Notes: a model not told the origin generated them from the letters alone. Positions 47,510 to 60,207 are shown, counted from the stretch's first letter. The stretch: 64,000 nucleotides of DNA from Ceratotherium simum simum (GCF_000283155.1 NW_004454163.1:24992899-25056898); one strand, 5' to 3'. Numbers and translations are program-made.

Positions 47510-47660
47510 CAGACTGTGGGGCCAAGTCAAACGTCAGGTCAAGATGGTCTACCCCCATCCCGTAGGCAATGGGGAGCAATTGAAGGTTTTGAGAAGATGA
47601 GGGAAATGACCAGAAAGGGTCTTCAGGAAGGTGAATCTCATGCCAAATGAATTTAACTGG
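47510..47660 (-). repeat. L2 LINE fragment, antisense
   Basis: 'ccgtaggcaatggggagcaattgaaggttttgagaagatgagggaaatgacc' at about 47560-47612 is a strong match to the antisense L2 interior; the flanks are decayed. Confidence 0.75.
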
Positions 47661-48309
47661 GTTTTACACTGAAAGGACCTCTCTCAATCTTGTTAGTCAT
47701 TAGTTTCTCCAGAAATCACTTATTTTCAACTGTCATCTATTTCTTCAATTACAATTTTAACTCACCTTCCTGGGGTTAGGGCAGGAATAGACTCAAGCCC
47801 ATTTTCTGCTAATGGAGTAATTTAGCCTTGATTATAGTAATTTATTGTACCTTGACCTAAAAGAACCGGCATAAAACACAACAAAAATTTTAGTGTAGTT
47901 GAAAACATTATAGACTTTTAAAATATCACTGATAAAGGTACATTCCTTACATCCTTCCTAACTACGCCAATAAAAATACTAATCTTCTCGAAAATCTTTG
48001 CTCCATGCCTCAGTCATTGTATTTAAAATATCCCTATCTGGGTTGAAACTAGACAACAGCCTGTTCCAAAATACACTGAAGTACATCATAAAATAATTAT
48101 GTTGAATATATATAGTTATCACTATGGGAAAAATTTTATTTAATTAATTCTCTTTTTGTAGAATGATGACATAAATATGGGTAGCAAAAAAATCAGATTA
48201 TCTCAACTAAAACTCAGTAGAATTCTAATAGCTTAAACAGGAGACTTAGTTTAATATATCTGTTTACTATTTTTAAAATAATAGTGCAATAAGGGAGCTG
48301 GAAAGCTTT
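47661..48309. other. Unique AT-rich sequence
   Basis: No gene or confident repeat was recognised. Confidence 0.5.
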
Positions 48310-48465
48310 AAGACCCTTCACTTGGGAGTGTGCAGATCCAGATCCTGGTTTTGGCTCATCTATCAATGAGTTTTGTGGCCTTGGACAGGTTGATCGCCTA
48401 CTAGATACGTCTATAGAAGGGGCCTAAGCTCCCTGCACCCCCAGCATTCCTTGATTCCACTCTCC
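48310..48465 (+). repeat. MIR-like SINE
   Basis: 'gagtgtgcagatccagatcctggttttggctc' near 48326, 'gttttgtggccttggacaggttgatcgcc' near 48370 and a tail of 'ctatagaaggggcctaagctccctg' near 48411 follow a MIR-type layout. Confidence 0.7.
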
Positions 48466-48954
48466 TTTGTAAGCTTTTCTAGCTTGGGCTACTGAACAAA
48501 AGGTTCTTTTGACTCAAGATGTTACCAGAGTACAAAAAACACATCACAACTCTGCTATTCTTCCTGTTAGGTCCTGATTCCTTGCTCCTCAAATAAATCA
48601 AAAAGATAGGACTTAGTGTGAAGACCTACTTTACATTAAAATTTGCCTCACTGTGGTAAGTTTCAGGGTGGTTGAAAGGAAAGAAAAATAGGAAATCTCT
48701 GTCTTGAAAGAAGTTTTCCTGTCTCTGGCTCCCTGCCTGATTTTAAAGTGCTGGAGATTAGGTAGGTTTTTTTGCAGATCCTCAGGAGTGCCCCAGATTG
48801 CAGGTACAGTATTTATGTAGAGTATTTGTGGAGAATTCTCTTCCACAGAGCTAAGGTTTTGTTCTCAGAACCTTTTGTGGAAGTAGCCGTATGGATACTT
48901 CTCCCTGCCATCACTCTTGCCTTGGGGTTTTTCCTTATATGCATTTATCCTTGT

Positions 48955-49130
48955 TCCCTTCCTTCCTTCCATCCACCCATCCATCAGTCCATAAGATACA
49001 CATGAATTATGCACCTATTCTGTTCATGGCACTGCTATACGGCTATGAGAAAAGAAAAGATGACCCAGAAGTGTCCTCTCTGGAAGGGTCTTGGCTGAAG
49101 AGTAGAGTTGATCTCAGCCTATAAAGAAAG
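48955..49130 (-). repeat. L2 LINE fragment, antisense, with a TTCC/ATCC-rich start
   Basis: The simple stretch 'ccttccttccttccatccac' at 48959-48978 is followed by 'atgaattatgcacctattctgttcatggcactgctata' near 49001, the antisense L2 3' terminal region, then decayed text. Confidence 0.6.
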
Positions 49131-49589
49131 AAGCCCAAGATCAGCCCTTTAGAAGCTATCCCTCAGCTCAATGGACCAATGCTGGGTGAACAGGGCAGAG
49201 ACAAGATGCAAATTAGTCCTCCCCCTGATCTCTCTTGACTCATTGTAGCCTGTTCTTAATTCCACAGGCAGTAGCATCCTTTTTCTGTTTTTGCCACTTT
49301 TCACTCTATCCTGCTTCATCTATGGCTATAGAGAAACACTCATCCTTCATTGTTCTCAGATGAAGATGTATGTTATCTATATGTACAATGCGTGATGTAA
49401 GAAATATGTTTGTTGAAATTAGGATGCATAGATTTACAGAAGTGAGTAAATGTGATACATTAGAATATTTTCTTTGTAGTACATTGTAAATCACAATGAT
49501 CTCCTATATTCAGGGGAGATATCAACAAATCCGATAGAGCAGCTTGAATGTGGGAATCTCTATTCCAGCAAATCAAATTAAACATTATA

Positions 49590-49850
49590 ACTGTTAGTAG
49601 ATAAAATTTGCTGAGCACTTACTGCATGCCAGTTATTATGCTAAAAGCATCATAAGCATTATCTTACTTAATCCTCTTAACAAACCTAGGAGGTAGATAT
49701 CTTTATCATCCACATATTTCAAATGGGGAAATTGCTACTTGATAACATATCCAAGGTCATACAACGAAAAGGAACCTGAACCAGGACTCAAATCTAGGCA
49801 ATGTGGCTCCTGGGTTTCTCTCTAAGCCATCCTCTTTCCTTCGTCTGTGA
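49590..49850 (-). repeat. MIR SINE, antisense
   Basis: 'gctgagcacttactgcatgccagttattatgctaaaagca' near 49610, 'cttacttaatcctcttaacaaacctaggaggtag' near 49663, 'ggaaattgctac', 'ccaaggtcatacaacg' near 49752 and 'accaggactcaaatctaggca' near 49780 are the full reverse complement order of MIR. Confidence 0.88.
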
Positions 49851-49854
49851 TTTA

Positions 49855-49876
49855 AAACAAACAAACAAACAACAAA
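49855..49876. repeat. (AAAC)n simple repeat
   Basis: A few imperfect CAAA units immediately after the MIR, continuing into a poly-purine stretch to about 49892. Confidence 0.75.
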
Positions 49877-49892
49877 ACCCCCAAACAAAAAA

Positions 49893-50644
49893 GCTTCTCT
49901 GTCATCTCCTGCTCTGCACTCACAAGGGGCAATGTTAAGACTCAGGTTCATCAAGGAATAAACTCAAGAACCATATCTATGACCAAAAGAATGGTCATGC
50001 TTGACAGCACAGGATGTTTTCATTCTGATTAAACACTGATAGGACAAGTCTTCCGTGGGCAATGAGACTTTGTTTGTGATGGAGGCTCGATCAGCTACAA
50101 GTTCTGTGGTTATCTCTGAGCTAGTAGACCAGATGGCTGCTTTTGTTTCTCCTCTCTTTGTCAGTCCATTTGGCTCTTTATTCTTCATATTTTTCAGCTC
50201 ACTCTTAAAAAGTTGTAACTTTATAACTACAGGTTCTTCATTCTCATCGATTCTCACTGTCTACTATGACTCTAAGCTCCATTCCTTTAGGCAGGAATGA
50301 CCTCTTGTGAGATCTGCAACAGTACATAGTGTTGGATGGTTGGATTGAACTAAATTATCTCAAGATCACTATTATCTTTTATTTTATTCCTCAACACCTC
50401 TTGGAAGCACATTTCCTTCTCAAATGAAGAAGAATTTTGGTGCTAAACAACAATAATTAATAGATCTCCATCACGAGTTAGAGAGCAAATCTAGAAACTA
50501 AGAAAAAGTGAGAGTGGTCAGGAAAGTGCCAGAACCAAGCAACCAGGTAGTCCTAAAAGGCTCAACAGATGCTTGGATGGAGTGTGTAGGGGAGGCAACA
50601 CAAGTGTTACTCTAGAAATGGGTGCATGGGGACAGACGTTCATG
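49893..50644. other. Unique sequence
   Basis: No gene or confident repeat was recognised. The 97-codon frame at 49964-50257 (minus) and the overlapping plus frame at 50055-50300 have no domain. Confidence 0.5.
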
Positions 50645-51110
50645 CTTTTATTTAAAAATATTTATATACCACACCTTATATGTCAAGCACTGAGCCACAA
50701 GGGTAAATAAGACACAACCCTGTTTTCTGAGGACTTATATGTGGTAGGGGAGAGAGATATCTATACAAATAAGATCAATAATGTAAAGACTGTACAGATT
50801 ACCCTGAGGACACAAAAGGAGTGATCAATTTTATGGAGCAGATCAGAAAAGTCTTCAGCAAGGAGGGGTCTAAGGTATCACCTGGATATGACCAGGAGGA
50901 CATCGAGGGAGAGCATGAAAACAGCAAGCAGACTGGCACAGAAACTCAGCAGCAGGGACTTGCAGAGTCAGTTTCAGCTGGAGTACAAAGTGCCATTGGG
51001 GTACCGAGTCACAAAGATTGGGCCAGAAGTGTTGATGGGCAGAGCTATTTGTGAAGGACCTTGTTTAGTCGGAGCCAGAGCTGAGGTGGAGCTCTGGAGG
51101 TCTATATGTC
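50645..51110 (-). repeat. L2 LINE, antisense
   Basis: 'atttatataccacaccttatatgtcaagcactgagcca' near 50660, 'ttttctgaggacttatatgtggtaggggagagaga' near 50724, 'cagaaaagtcttcagcaagg' near 50844 and 'gccagaagtgttgatgggca' near 51022 run in antisense L2 order. The 112-codon frame at 50888-51226 crosses it and is not a gene. Confidence 0.72.
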
Positions 51111-51224
51111 AATCCAGAGGGCAAGAAGGATGGGAGGAAAAAGAGAGCTCTGCCCAAATTACCCAGATACTCCAAAATTATCCAGATGTCAAAAATCGTT
51201 GCTTTTTTTCCCCTCAATTTCAAT

Positions 51225-51440
51225 AACAACCAACATTTATGGAGCATGCAGTAATGGTTGTGTTTAAACCAACTGTATGGTTAGAAGTGGGGAGGATTCA
51301 AAGGAGACATTACTTTTTAAACTCAAGGACCTGAAAATCTATATGGGAAGGAAAGAAAACAGAAGAAATAGCTAGACGATGATATAAGAAAGTATCGGGT
51401 TAATGGCTGGTACATCCTAAAAGTTACAAGGTCAAGTAAC
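51225..51440 (-). repeat. L2-like LINE fragment, antisense
   Basis: 'aacaaccaacatttatggagcatgcag' near 51226 and 'aaactcaaggacctgaaaatctatatgggaaggaaagaaaac' near 51319 resemble the antisense L2 3' end (length-variable pieces lost between). Confidence 0.55.
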
Positions 51441-53169
51441 TTCTCTGCAAAAAAGTCTTTGCAAGTTAACATAGTGTTACTCTTTAAAACACTGGGCTGC
51501 TCTATGGAGCCTGAAGCAACATGGAGATTTGCTTAACGGACACAAAGCAGACCCGGGAGCTAAATACTATTTGATTTCCTGGTACTGTGTTCACTCATCT
51601 CTCCTCTATGAGCCAGAAGGTTCAAGGATGGATGAAGTCTAGAAATAGTTAACAGTCAAACCTTGGGCCTGCTCTGCACCTTTCGAGGCAGCCAGTAAAC
51701 GGAACGCAGCCGCGAGAAAACAGAGCCACTTCTGCTCAGCCATGGAAACAGTCAAGCTGCCACAATTTGCACAAGGTGCAAATAACAGCTCAGCCTTTTG
51801 GAGGACCCTGCACATGCTGCACATTGCTGCAATCTCACCTTGGTCACAGAGCCTCTGCCTCACAGCTGGCTGAAGGAATTAGCTTGCACACCAGAATATT
51901 AATGTCAGCATCTTTTATCACATGCGCTGGGGATTTGCAACCATTTAAAAAAACCACCAACTCTGCTTGTGATTATCTGTGATTTAGAGGAAGCAACAAA
52001 GTTATCATTAAAAAAAAAAAAAGTCTGTCATTGAACACATTGATGGCAGTCTCTGTGTAAGAAAATGTAAGTTAAAATATTTGGAATGCTTGCTTGTTTA
52101 TAACCAGTCATAACAATGTAAAAACAAACTAAAAACCAAAAAAACTCCAGAAAGTGCTTTAGAAAGAGAAGGAAAGGAATGCTTCCCCACTTCTACCCAT
52201 GCCTGCAAACCCATCCTGCTGTGAGTTGCATAACCTAGGCAGAGAAATATCATAAAATGCTTTAAGACTGTGTGCTGCTGTATGGTAGATCTTGCCCAGC
52301 TTGTTAGAACTGGATAACAGTCCCAACAGGAATACAGGGAAGTGGGGGACTAGAGAATGAGAGTAAACCGAGGGTGTTAGGACCCAGTGGTCACCAAGGG
52401 GTTGGAGCCTTGATTGAAGCCAGGTGAGGACTCAGGACAGCAAAGCTGACAAAGTACAGCAGAGAGAATCCGACTTTGACGTTGAGACAAGGCCATCAGG
52501 AAGGAAATGTCTCATATTTTTAGAATAGGGACCAGCAAGAACCCAGCCTAGGGTCTGGCAGGTTGTTACTTTTTTGTCACCAAATCCCAAAGTCAAAGCA
52601 ATTTCTCTCCATGCTTGGCAGATCCTGTCAGGGGCTGCCTCAAAATCAACAAGATAGCTCTATCAATCTGTCAATTGCTCTATCAAAAATCAATCAAGTG
52701 TGCTCTCTGCCCTCAGGCAGTGACTGTTCTAAGACAGCAGGATGTTCACATCAGACAGTCAATGGTGGTCAAATTCTGTTCCAATAAAACCTGTTACAAT
52801 ACAACTTTATTTTTTTAAAGACCTCAAAATGAAATTCCAATACAACTTGTCTCATATGAATAATTTTCTTATTGCCATCTTAATCTAGATAAATCATTTC
52901 CTGAAATGTGTCAAAAATGCACTATTTGGTGCTTCTCATGATGTATGTGTTAATTGCATCTTGCCCTAGCACCTACTAAACCCGTCCTTTGCCTTTTTAG
53001 GAATCTTTACTCGCTCTGTTCTTTCTTTCTTTGTTATCCTTGTTCTTTATCTCTTAAAAACTCCCAGTGTTGTGCTCACAGACACATAATTTTTTTAAAG
53101 GAAAGGTGAATTAATGAATTCTAAAAGCCACCAGCAGTTACATAATGATTATCTAGCAGTGATATAGTA
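51441..53169. other. Unique sequence
   Basis: No gene or confident repeat was recognised. An A run lies at 52009-52021. Confidence 0.5.
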
Positions 53170-53400
53170 AACAGAATAAAATTTGAGGTTCCATATTGGA
53201 TTCTCCACTTACCAGCTGAATTGCTTTAGGAAGAGTACTTAAATTTCCTCTACCTCAGTTTCTTTATCTGTACAATAGAGATCATGACACTTACCCCATA
53301 GGTAGGTCATGAGGATCGACTGAGATAATAGACATAGATTACTCGACATAGTCCCTGTCACAAAGTGAGTTCACAGAGTAAATGTCAGTGCCTGCCACTT
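53170..53400 (+). repeat. MIR SINE
   Basis: 'ggattctccacttaccagctgaattgctttagg' near 53198, 'ctctacctcagtttctttatctgtacaatagag' near 53248 and 'ggtcatgaggatcgactgagataatagacatag' near 53306 follow sense MIR from core to tail. Confidence 0.88.
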
Positions 53401-56149
53401 GGATTTCAGGAAATAATGGTTGATATAGGTTAAATTTAGAGCCTATTCTGGCCAAAGTTTCATATTTGTTTATGACATTTTCTGAATTAAGGCAAGATTA
53501 GTGTAAAGGTAAGTGACCAGCTTACACACAGATATGTCATTCTAGTATATATTTAATCAATTAATATATTTTATAGTAAATTTTCTTGTCTGAGCAGGAT
53601 TCTTTTGTAGAAGCAGGCAGTGTGAATGATTGAAGCACATTATTATTTGGTTGGAAATATTGCCTTCACCTTATTCAAAACTGCAGGAATGGGCTGTGGC
53701 ACATTAAATCACTAGCTTCAACCCTGCAAATTCCAGGCCAGTAGAGTCATTCAGGGGTAATAGATGCTTTTAAAGTCTAGATGAAGTGGAGTTGTCTACT
53801 CCTATTTTCAGGGACAATAACAATATTTCTAAAAGACTGCCATAAGCTCTCGTTTGCTAAGTCTCATCAATTTGGGACTTTATCCTTGGGATGAAAGTAG
53901 ACTCTTGTCTTGTCTGCTAACATACTAAGCAAATGAACAGCAGGCCCACGTGGAAAGGTGGCATATTTACCATGTTAAGAAAACACATGATTTTTAAGCA
54001 AGGGGAGTTGTATATATTTTCATATAACAACATACTTGGAGTGCAGCACTGGCAGGCATTCTTCAGGCTGAATCTCGATTTCCTTTGGTTATAGCCTTAA
54101 TCCCCCTGGGTAGCACATGGTTAAGCACATTCCAGTTACTGCAGGATTTTGAAATTTAAGAGCAAGAAAGCAAACAAGTAGACAAGCATATAATGAAAGA
54201 GTCTATAAGTCAACTTTTCTTCTTTTATCTCTATACAGCATCTCTCCCACCCAACATCTAAATTATTTGGGATTCAGTCAAGGATGGACAACAAAGTTTA
54301 ATGAGTCCTCTTGTGAATTTGAGAAGTGCACAGTACTTTACTGTATTGAATCTCAGGGCTTCTGTTATCCCCTGATTTGGTCCATAATCGACCAAAAAGA
54401 AATTATTGACACTAGCACTGAGATACTTTCTGTAAAATGCAACTTCTTAAAGACATATTGAATCTTACCAATGTAATTGACAAAACATCACTAGAGATGT
54501 AAAAATAACGAGCCATGGTGTTTGCAAGAATATACTTAAAAAAAATAAAGAATACCTTATAAATATTGCCATATATATATAATACCATATATACGTGTAT
54601 ATATATTTCGTGAACAAATGCCCGCAACCAGAGAGCCAAATGATCTCTCCACTCTCAGTGCTGCCGTTCTCAGTAAAGTTTCTGTAATACTTTTCTTGTA
54701 TAAAGGTCTTACACTATAAGACTTCAGGGACAAATTTTATACCAACCAAGGACTTATTTTTTTTGGCTCCTCACTTGCGCCTTTTCATTTTTTATAGAAA
54801 TTAACTGTCTCTTTTTATCCATGTATGCTTGTCTTCCCAACTAGATCACTAACTCTTCAGAAGACAACAATGTCTAAACTCTTATTGACCTTCACCTGTG
54901 ACAATAACATGTTCTGCAAAAAGCAAGCGCTCCCTAAGATTGATTCTGTTTCCTGTCTTCTCCATCTACATTGGAAATACCTATATTTTCACGCCTCATT
55001 TCTGGAGCCAGATGGAATGTCATCCTGACTGGGGTCTCTACAAGCATAGGAGAGAGGTATTTCTGAGAGTGCTGGGGGGAGATATTCCCTGCTGTCCCCA
55101 CCAGGCCTCCAGTACCACCTACCCAAGATGACACAACGTGACATCCCGGCACATTTGAGGGAAAGTCAAAATGTATAAAGGCCAGATATGTGATAGAACA
55201 GGAAACGTGGTGATATACAAAATGAACTACACAAACTGTGAAATTTAAATCACAGTCTGTTGTTCCAAGAAAGTGCAAAATTTGCTAATTTTTCTTAAAG
55301 ATGGGAACTAATTACAAATAAAGAAAAACTATTTATGCCATCTTGTGGCAAGTCTACCACTGCTACATTAGACTATGCTTCCTCACCCCCTCCCAGCCAT
55401 TTTAATCTATATCTCTGGGCAGACGTTATTATAGTTAATAACTAGAAAATTTTTTAAATTTGCTAGTAAAAATGGTCTCTTTTCCATTTCCTGATTGAGC
55501 AGGCAGTGAATAACCTGTGGAAAGATTACTTTGATGAGAGATGACCTTACTGTAGCAAAAAGAATAAAAAAAAGTTTTTCTTTTAATGAGTAGTTGGGTC
55601 TCACTAAATTCACCAGCTGGAATCAAATATTAGGGTAGTTTGCTTGCTTACTTTATTGTTTATTTATTATTTAATACAGTTCACAGAATTACAGTTGAGA
55701 GAGATTCAAGAAGTCTAGTAGAGCCTTCTGTCCTCAGGGAAAATACTCTGAAACAACATCAAATATAGGATTGTTGATTGACTTCATGTTGATTAAAATC
55801 GTGAGAATACAGTACTCCAGTCTAAGCCATCTCACAGATATCTGTTCTTTCCTCCCTTATCTACATACATTTTCACCTGTTTTAGAAGGAAATTTGTTTC
55901 ATTTGGCATGGATTCCTCTTTCCAAAGCTTTTTGGATGTTTCAATATGTTGTTGTCTTCCAGATAAAAGAGGTTTATCTCTTCATAATTTTATAGGAACT
56001 ATTTAGATGGCTTCCTGACACCTTTTTCTTAAATATGAATGTTATATATATCTGCACTTGTTTAGTTTACAGCTTTGTGGTGTTTTTTTGGCCTGATCCT
56101 TCAAAGAGTTATTTAAAAAGATGTTGATTTTTAAATATTAGTTCTATTC
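53401..56149. other. Unique sequence with TATA-rich patch
   Basis: No gene or confident repeat was recognised. A TA/CATA-rich patch lies at about 54570-54607. The 114-codon minus frame at 54934-55278 overlaps two plus frames and has no domain. A short stretch near 54840 faintly resembles an L2 3' end but is too small to call. Confidence 0.45.
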
Positions 56150-57240
56150 TTTAAAAAATATTATATTAATAAAAGTAATGCAACCACATTGAGGAAGGCA
56201 TGGCAAATGGAGAAAAAAACAATATAATCAGGAAGAGTCCCACCATGCTAGTACAATATCTGCTATTATTTCAGTATATTTCTTTCCAGTCTTTTTATTG
56301 ATACAAAATTTTGTTTGTCCATAGTTATGATAGAATTTTTTTTTTTTGCTGTGGAAGATTTACCCTGAGCTAACATCTGTTGCCAATATTCCTCTTTTTT
56401 TGCTTGAGGAAGAATAGCCCTGAGCTAAAATCTGTGCCAATCTTCTATTTTATATGTGGGTCACTGCCGCAGCATGGCTGACAAGTGGTGTAGGTCTGTG
56501 CCTGGGATCCAAACCCTCAAACCCTGGCCCACTGAAGTGGAGCACACTGAACTTAACAATTAGGCCATGGGACTAGCTCCTAGAATTTTTTTTTTTTTTT
56601 GCTCTTTTTCACTCAATATTATAGCAAAAACATTTCCTAAGTTTTTAGATAGTCTTCATAATCATCACTTCTGCAATCATATTTCATTGAATGGATTTGC
56701 CATTCTATTTTAGGACATTTAGGGTTGTTTTTATATTTTGATTATAAGTAATCCTGTAATGAATATATTTGCATGTATAATTAAGATTATTTCCTTGGAA
56801 TCAATTTCTAAAGAGGCTAAAATACATAAACATTTGAGGATTTTGATATGCATTGCCAAATTACTGTACTAATTCACAATACCATCAGCAACGTTTGAAA
56901 GTGGCCATTTCTTCTGATCCTCACTATCAATGGGATTATACACTTTTAAAAATATGAATTTAACAGACCAAAACAATGCATCATTAAAAAAATAGATTTC
57001 TCTTATTTCTAGTGAGAAGAGATTTTTTCTTTATATTTCTTCTTCTTTGTAAATTATCTATGTTCTTTATTTGTCCATTTATCTATTAACTACTCATATT
57101 AGGCTTTTAAAAATATTTGCTTCCAATTTTTTAAGCCATCTAAAATGCATGGACTCAATCTTTTATACCTTGAATGTATCTGTTTTTTCCATCTTCTCTT
57201 CTACCATTTCCCTCAATTTTAGTTTAGCTTACTTTAAAAT
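56150..57240 (-). mobile_element. Old L1 LINE, antisense, interrupted by an ERE
   Basis: Antisense L1ME-like 3' region: 'aagtaatgcaaccacattga' near 56174, 'tttcactcaatattatagcaaaaacatttcc' near 56607, 'catttcattgaatggatttgccattc' near 56681, 'taggacatttagggttgttt' near 56711 and 'attatttccttggaatcaatttctaaag' near 56786. It then fades through ORF2-like antisense text to about 57240. No reading frame survives. An equine SINE was inserted at 56348. Confidence 0.75.
56348..56580 (-). mobile_element. ERE equine SINE, antisense, inside L1
   Basis: Antisense ERE with two tail units ('gctgtggaagatttaccctg' near 56348 and 'gcttgaggaagaatagccctg' near 56402), a decayed B box complement (cctgggatccaaaccct near 56501) and a decayed right end 'ggccatgggactagctcc'. 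The flanks share tagaa followed by a T run (56331-56347 and 56581-56600), the expected L1-type insertion site and target duplication. It has the most substitutions of the five EREs. Confidence 0.9.
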
Positions 57241-58069
57241 ATTTACTCTGATTGTCAAGACAGCACGTTTTCTTGTCTCTGTTTTGAGGAGCTGTACCTC
57301 TTTCATGATTTCACTTTGCTGATTTGTTCTCACCTAGTGATTCTGGTTTTTGGCATTGTTCTTCACGATCCTGGCCTGCTGTAGACTATCTGCAGTTCTT
57401 ATTCACAGGACCGCACCTGCTGGAGTCTAAGATCGCCTCCTAATTATTTTCCTATGCGCTGCTAGTCTAACGTGACCCAGCAGCCTAGTTACTGACCCCG
57501 GGCATTAATGGAAAGGCCTGTAAGGCTGTGGTGAATAAAACATCTTGCCGTTTAGCAGGTTTTCTCTTTATCCCATGACACATCTTGCTGACTGGCAAGA
57601 CGAGACTATAATGGGAAGAGCACAATGATAGTGGATGTGATTTTGTTTTTTTGGCCACAGACTTTTCATTCCCAAGGTATAACACTCATGTCTGTTAGCT
57701 AACCTCAGGAAAGAAATAATGAGAAACAGGTGATGGCCTTGACAGCCTCATGGAATCAGTTCCCTGAGCAATTGACTGCTCTCCAAAATGATGCCCTGAG
57801 CATGTGCAAGGGAAATTTAAAAGAGTATAAATGCAGCAAACCAACCCAAGTCATGTCTGGAGTGAAAGATGTATCACGTTGGGACGTAGAATCGCCATTA
57901 GGGTGGGCAATGGAACAGGATCTGTGATTTCAAGAACTACAAACCATATCGATGTGAGAGCCTGCCAACCTCTTAAGACAGGATTATATTACTCTTGTCT
58001 CTCCTGTGGTCCCTCTCCAGTCTCCTAAGAGACGGTCACTGTTTTCTTTTATTTGCTTTAAATATATGA
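57241..58069. other. Unique sequence
   Basis: No gene or confident repeat was recognised. A short run with slightly higher CpG lies near 57400-57500. Confidence 0.5.
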
Positions 58070-58310
58070 GAGGCAACAGGGTTGAAAATAGCGTGTGGGC
58101 TTTGTGACCAAACAGGTCTGTCTGTGTATTCATGGGCAAATGACTTAATCTCTTGGAGACTCAACATCCTCAGTGGTAAAGTGGAAACAATAGAAATCTA
58201 CCTGTCCAGGTAGTTGTGAGCTTTAGAGGTAATGTCTTAAAATGTCTGACTCAGATCTTAGCAAACGGTGGGCTCCATTAAATGGTATTCTGGTTGCTAT
58301 TGCTGTTTTT
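58070..58310 (+). repeat. MIR SINE
   Basis: 'gttgaaaatagcgtgtgggctttgtgaccaaacaggtctg' near 58082, 'catgggcaaatgacttaatctcttggagactcaac' near 58131 and 'ggtagttgtgagctttagaggtaatgtc' near 58209 follow the sense MIR order from head to tail. Confidence 0.87.
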
Positions 58311-59659
58311 ATTAATGGATGGGGTTAGCTCTTGAGATGTGACCTTGCTATGTGTCGTAAATTACCATGTGGAAAACAGAGCTTGGATTCAAGTGTGTAG
58401 AAACTATTAATTGATATTGCAGTGTTTGAGGCTGAGAGTGGAAAAATATATGTTGTTCCCATAACAGCGCTGATTTCAATAGAGAAAAATACTTTCTGTT
58501 TATTCATGTTTTCATTGCATTATATTTTTCTAGAGTGTTCTATGTTGTCTATATTGGAAAGGAGAAAGAGGAATTTGCAATGTTTGTGATTAGTTATTTG
58601 GGGGCTCAAGAAGGCACAGCCATGGCTTCATTAGCTTTTTACCCCCTTGGAAATCATGACAGTGCTATCAATAATTATTTTTATCACTCAAAAAGTGATA
58701 CACAGTATTGCTTAGCTACAGGAAACATCTATTTATTTATATATCTACAAGCTAGATCTTCCCCAAAGATCAAAATCTTACTTTATTAAATTAGAAAGTA
58801 GATTTGAAAAAGGACTTAAATCCATGATCAAATTGCCCTCCCCACTACTTGGGCTAATTTTTTAAATAAATAGAATGCACTAGGAAAGTGATAAGAAAGA
58901 AAGGACATGGATCAATTATTTCAGCCTGATAGTGTAGGCCGCCATAAAAAAGGAAGCTTCTGAAGTCCCTTGCCATCACCTCTGAAGATATAAAGCACTG
59001 ACGAGAAATTCTACTCAACAATGACTGAAAATAGGCTGGCAATCATAAATTAAAATTAAGGAGTTTAGATATGATATAAAATCATTTAATCTTGATGATT
59101 TATGCTGGTTCTCGGAGGCAATTATTTGCTGACGCTTATGTTTATTGCTCTTTTGACTTTTTTAATTACGGTAAACCCAAAATTCAATTATACACTCTAG
59201 TATATATTTCAAGCAATAGTATTGTAAATAAAAGGAGAACCAATTAATAATGTGCTTAGTCTAGCAAAGCTAAATCAAGAATAATACAAAACATGGGGGA
59301 ACTGAATCAAGGTTGGAAAGCTGTGGAAAAGATCTCATCTGGTTAAAGTTGGAAAATCTGAAGGTTAAAAATGATGATTCCTTTTTCCTTTTTTTTAAAA
59401 AAATAGAAGAGCTCTTTAATAAGCGACTTCTAGCAGATTATATAAACTGTAATTTTCTAAGTTTAGAGGCAATTACGAAATATATATTTGAAAGCTGAAA
59501 CTTTCTTATCAATAATCAGGGATGTGGTTTTTAGGCCGAAACTATCGTTTTGTGAGTTTATCTCCTTTATCGTCTCTCACTGGCGTATGCTTTTGGAATG
59601 ATATAGGCTGATCCAGCTGTGTTTTGGGTTCCTTAAACATCTCACACTATTCCTCAAAT

Positions 59660-59685
59660 GTTTGGGGTTTGACAAAACCCCAAAC
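59660..59685. repeat. Perfect hairpin, 11-base stem
   Basis: gtttggggttt at 59660-59670 and its exact complement aaaccccaaac at 59675-59685 are separated by a four-base loop (gaca). It is G/C-stable in otherwise AT-rich DNA. No adjacent T run or transposon end was seen that would explain it. Confidence 0.9.
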
Positions 59686-60110
59686 GTATTTGGCCAAGCA
59701 CGTTTTCCCTTGATTTTTAAACACATGTGGGTTTTATGGGAAATTTAATCCATGTGTTTTTGATTCCTTTACACTTAACTCATCAAAATGTTGTTGTGTA
59801 AGGTCTCTTTGATGTCCAAGAAGCTTTTGGAGCTTTTTTTTATGGGACACTTTAATCCTTTTTCTTAGAAACAGGAAGTTACATGATGCCAAGAAAAAAT
59901 AAACGCCCACACCAGGTTGGTAATATTTGATTGAACATTTTAAAACCCTAGGGTTCAACTTGGTTCAGAATTTGACTGAAATAATTCTCCTGGTCATTAA
60001 TTTCTCATTAAATTTATTGCTTCCTGGTGGTTTTTGAAACAATAAAATGTTATATATGTTTTTTTCAGGCGGAAAATTACAAAGGGTTTTTAAATTAATT
60101 GTGATGTCTT

Positions 60111-60207
60111 ATAAATGAGCTTGTTATTTATATATATAATGTTATATTATATAACATTTATATAATATAACCTCATTTATATAAATGAGATTGTTATTTA
60201 TATATAT
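60111..60207. repeat. AT-rich direct duplication with two palindromes
   Basis: The segment at 60111-60137 (ataaatgag-c-ttgttattta...) is repeated at 60181-60207 with one mismatch, a 70-base period. Between them lie a 21-base palindrome (60138-60158, aatgttatat / atataacatt around one t) and an 18-base perfect palindrome (60172-60189, ctcatttat / ataaatgag). Confidence 0.88.

Noticed and set aside
54934..55278. 114-codon minus-strand open frame
   Set aside because: Overlaps two opposite-strand frames of similar length, no domain, unremarkable composition.
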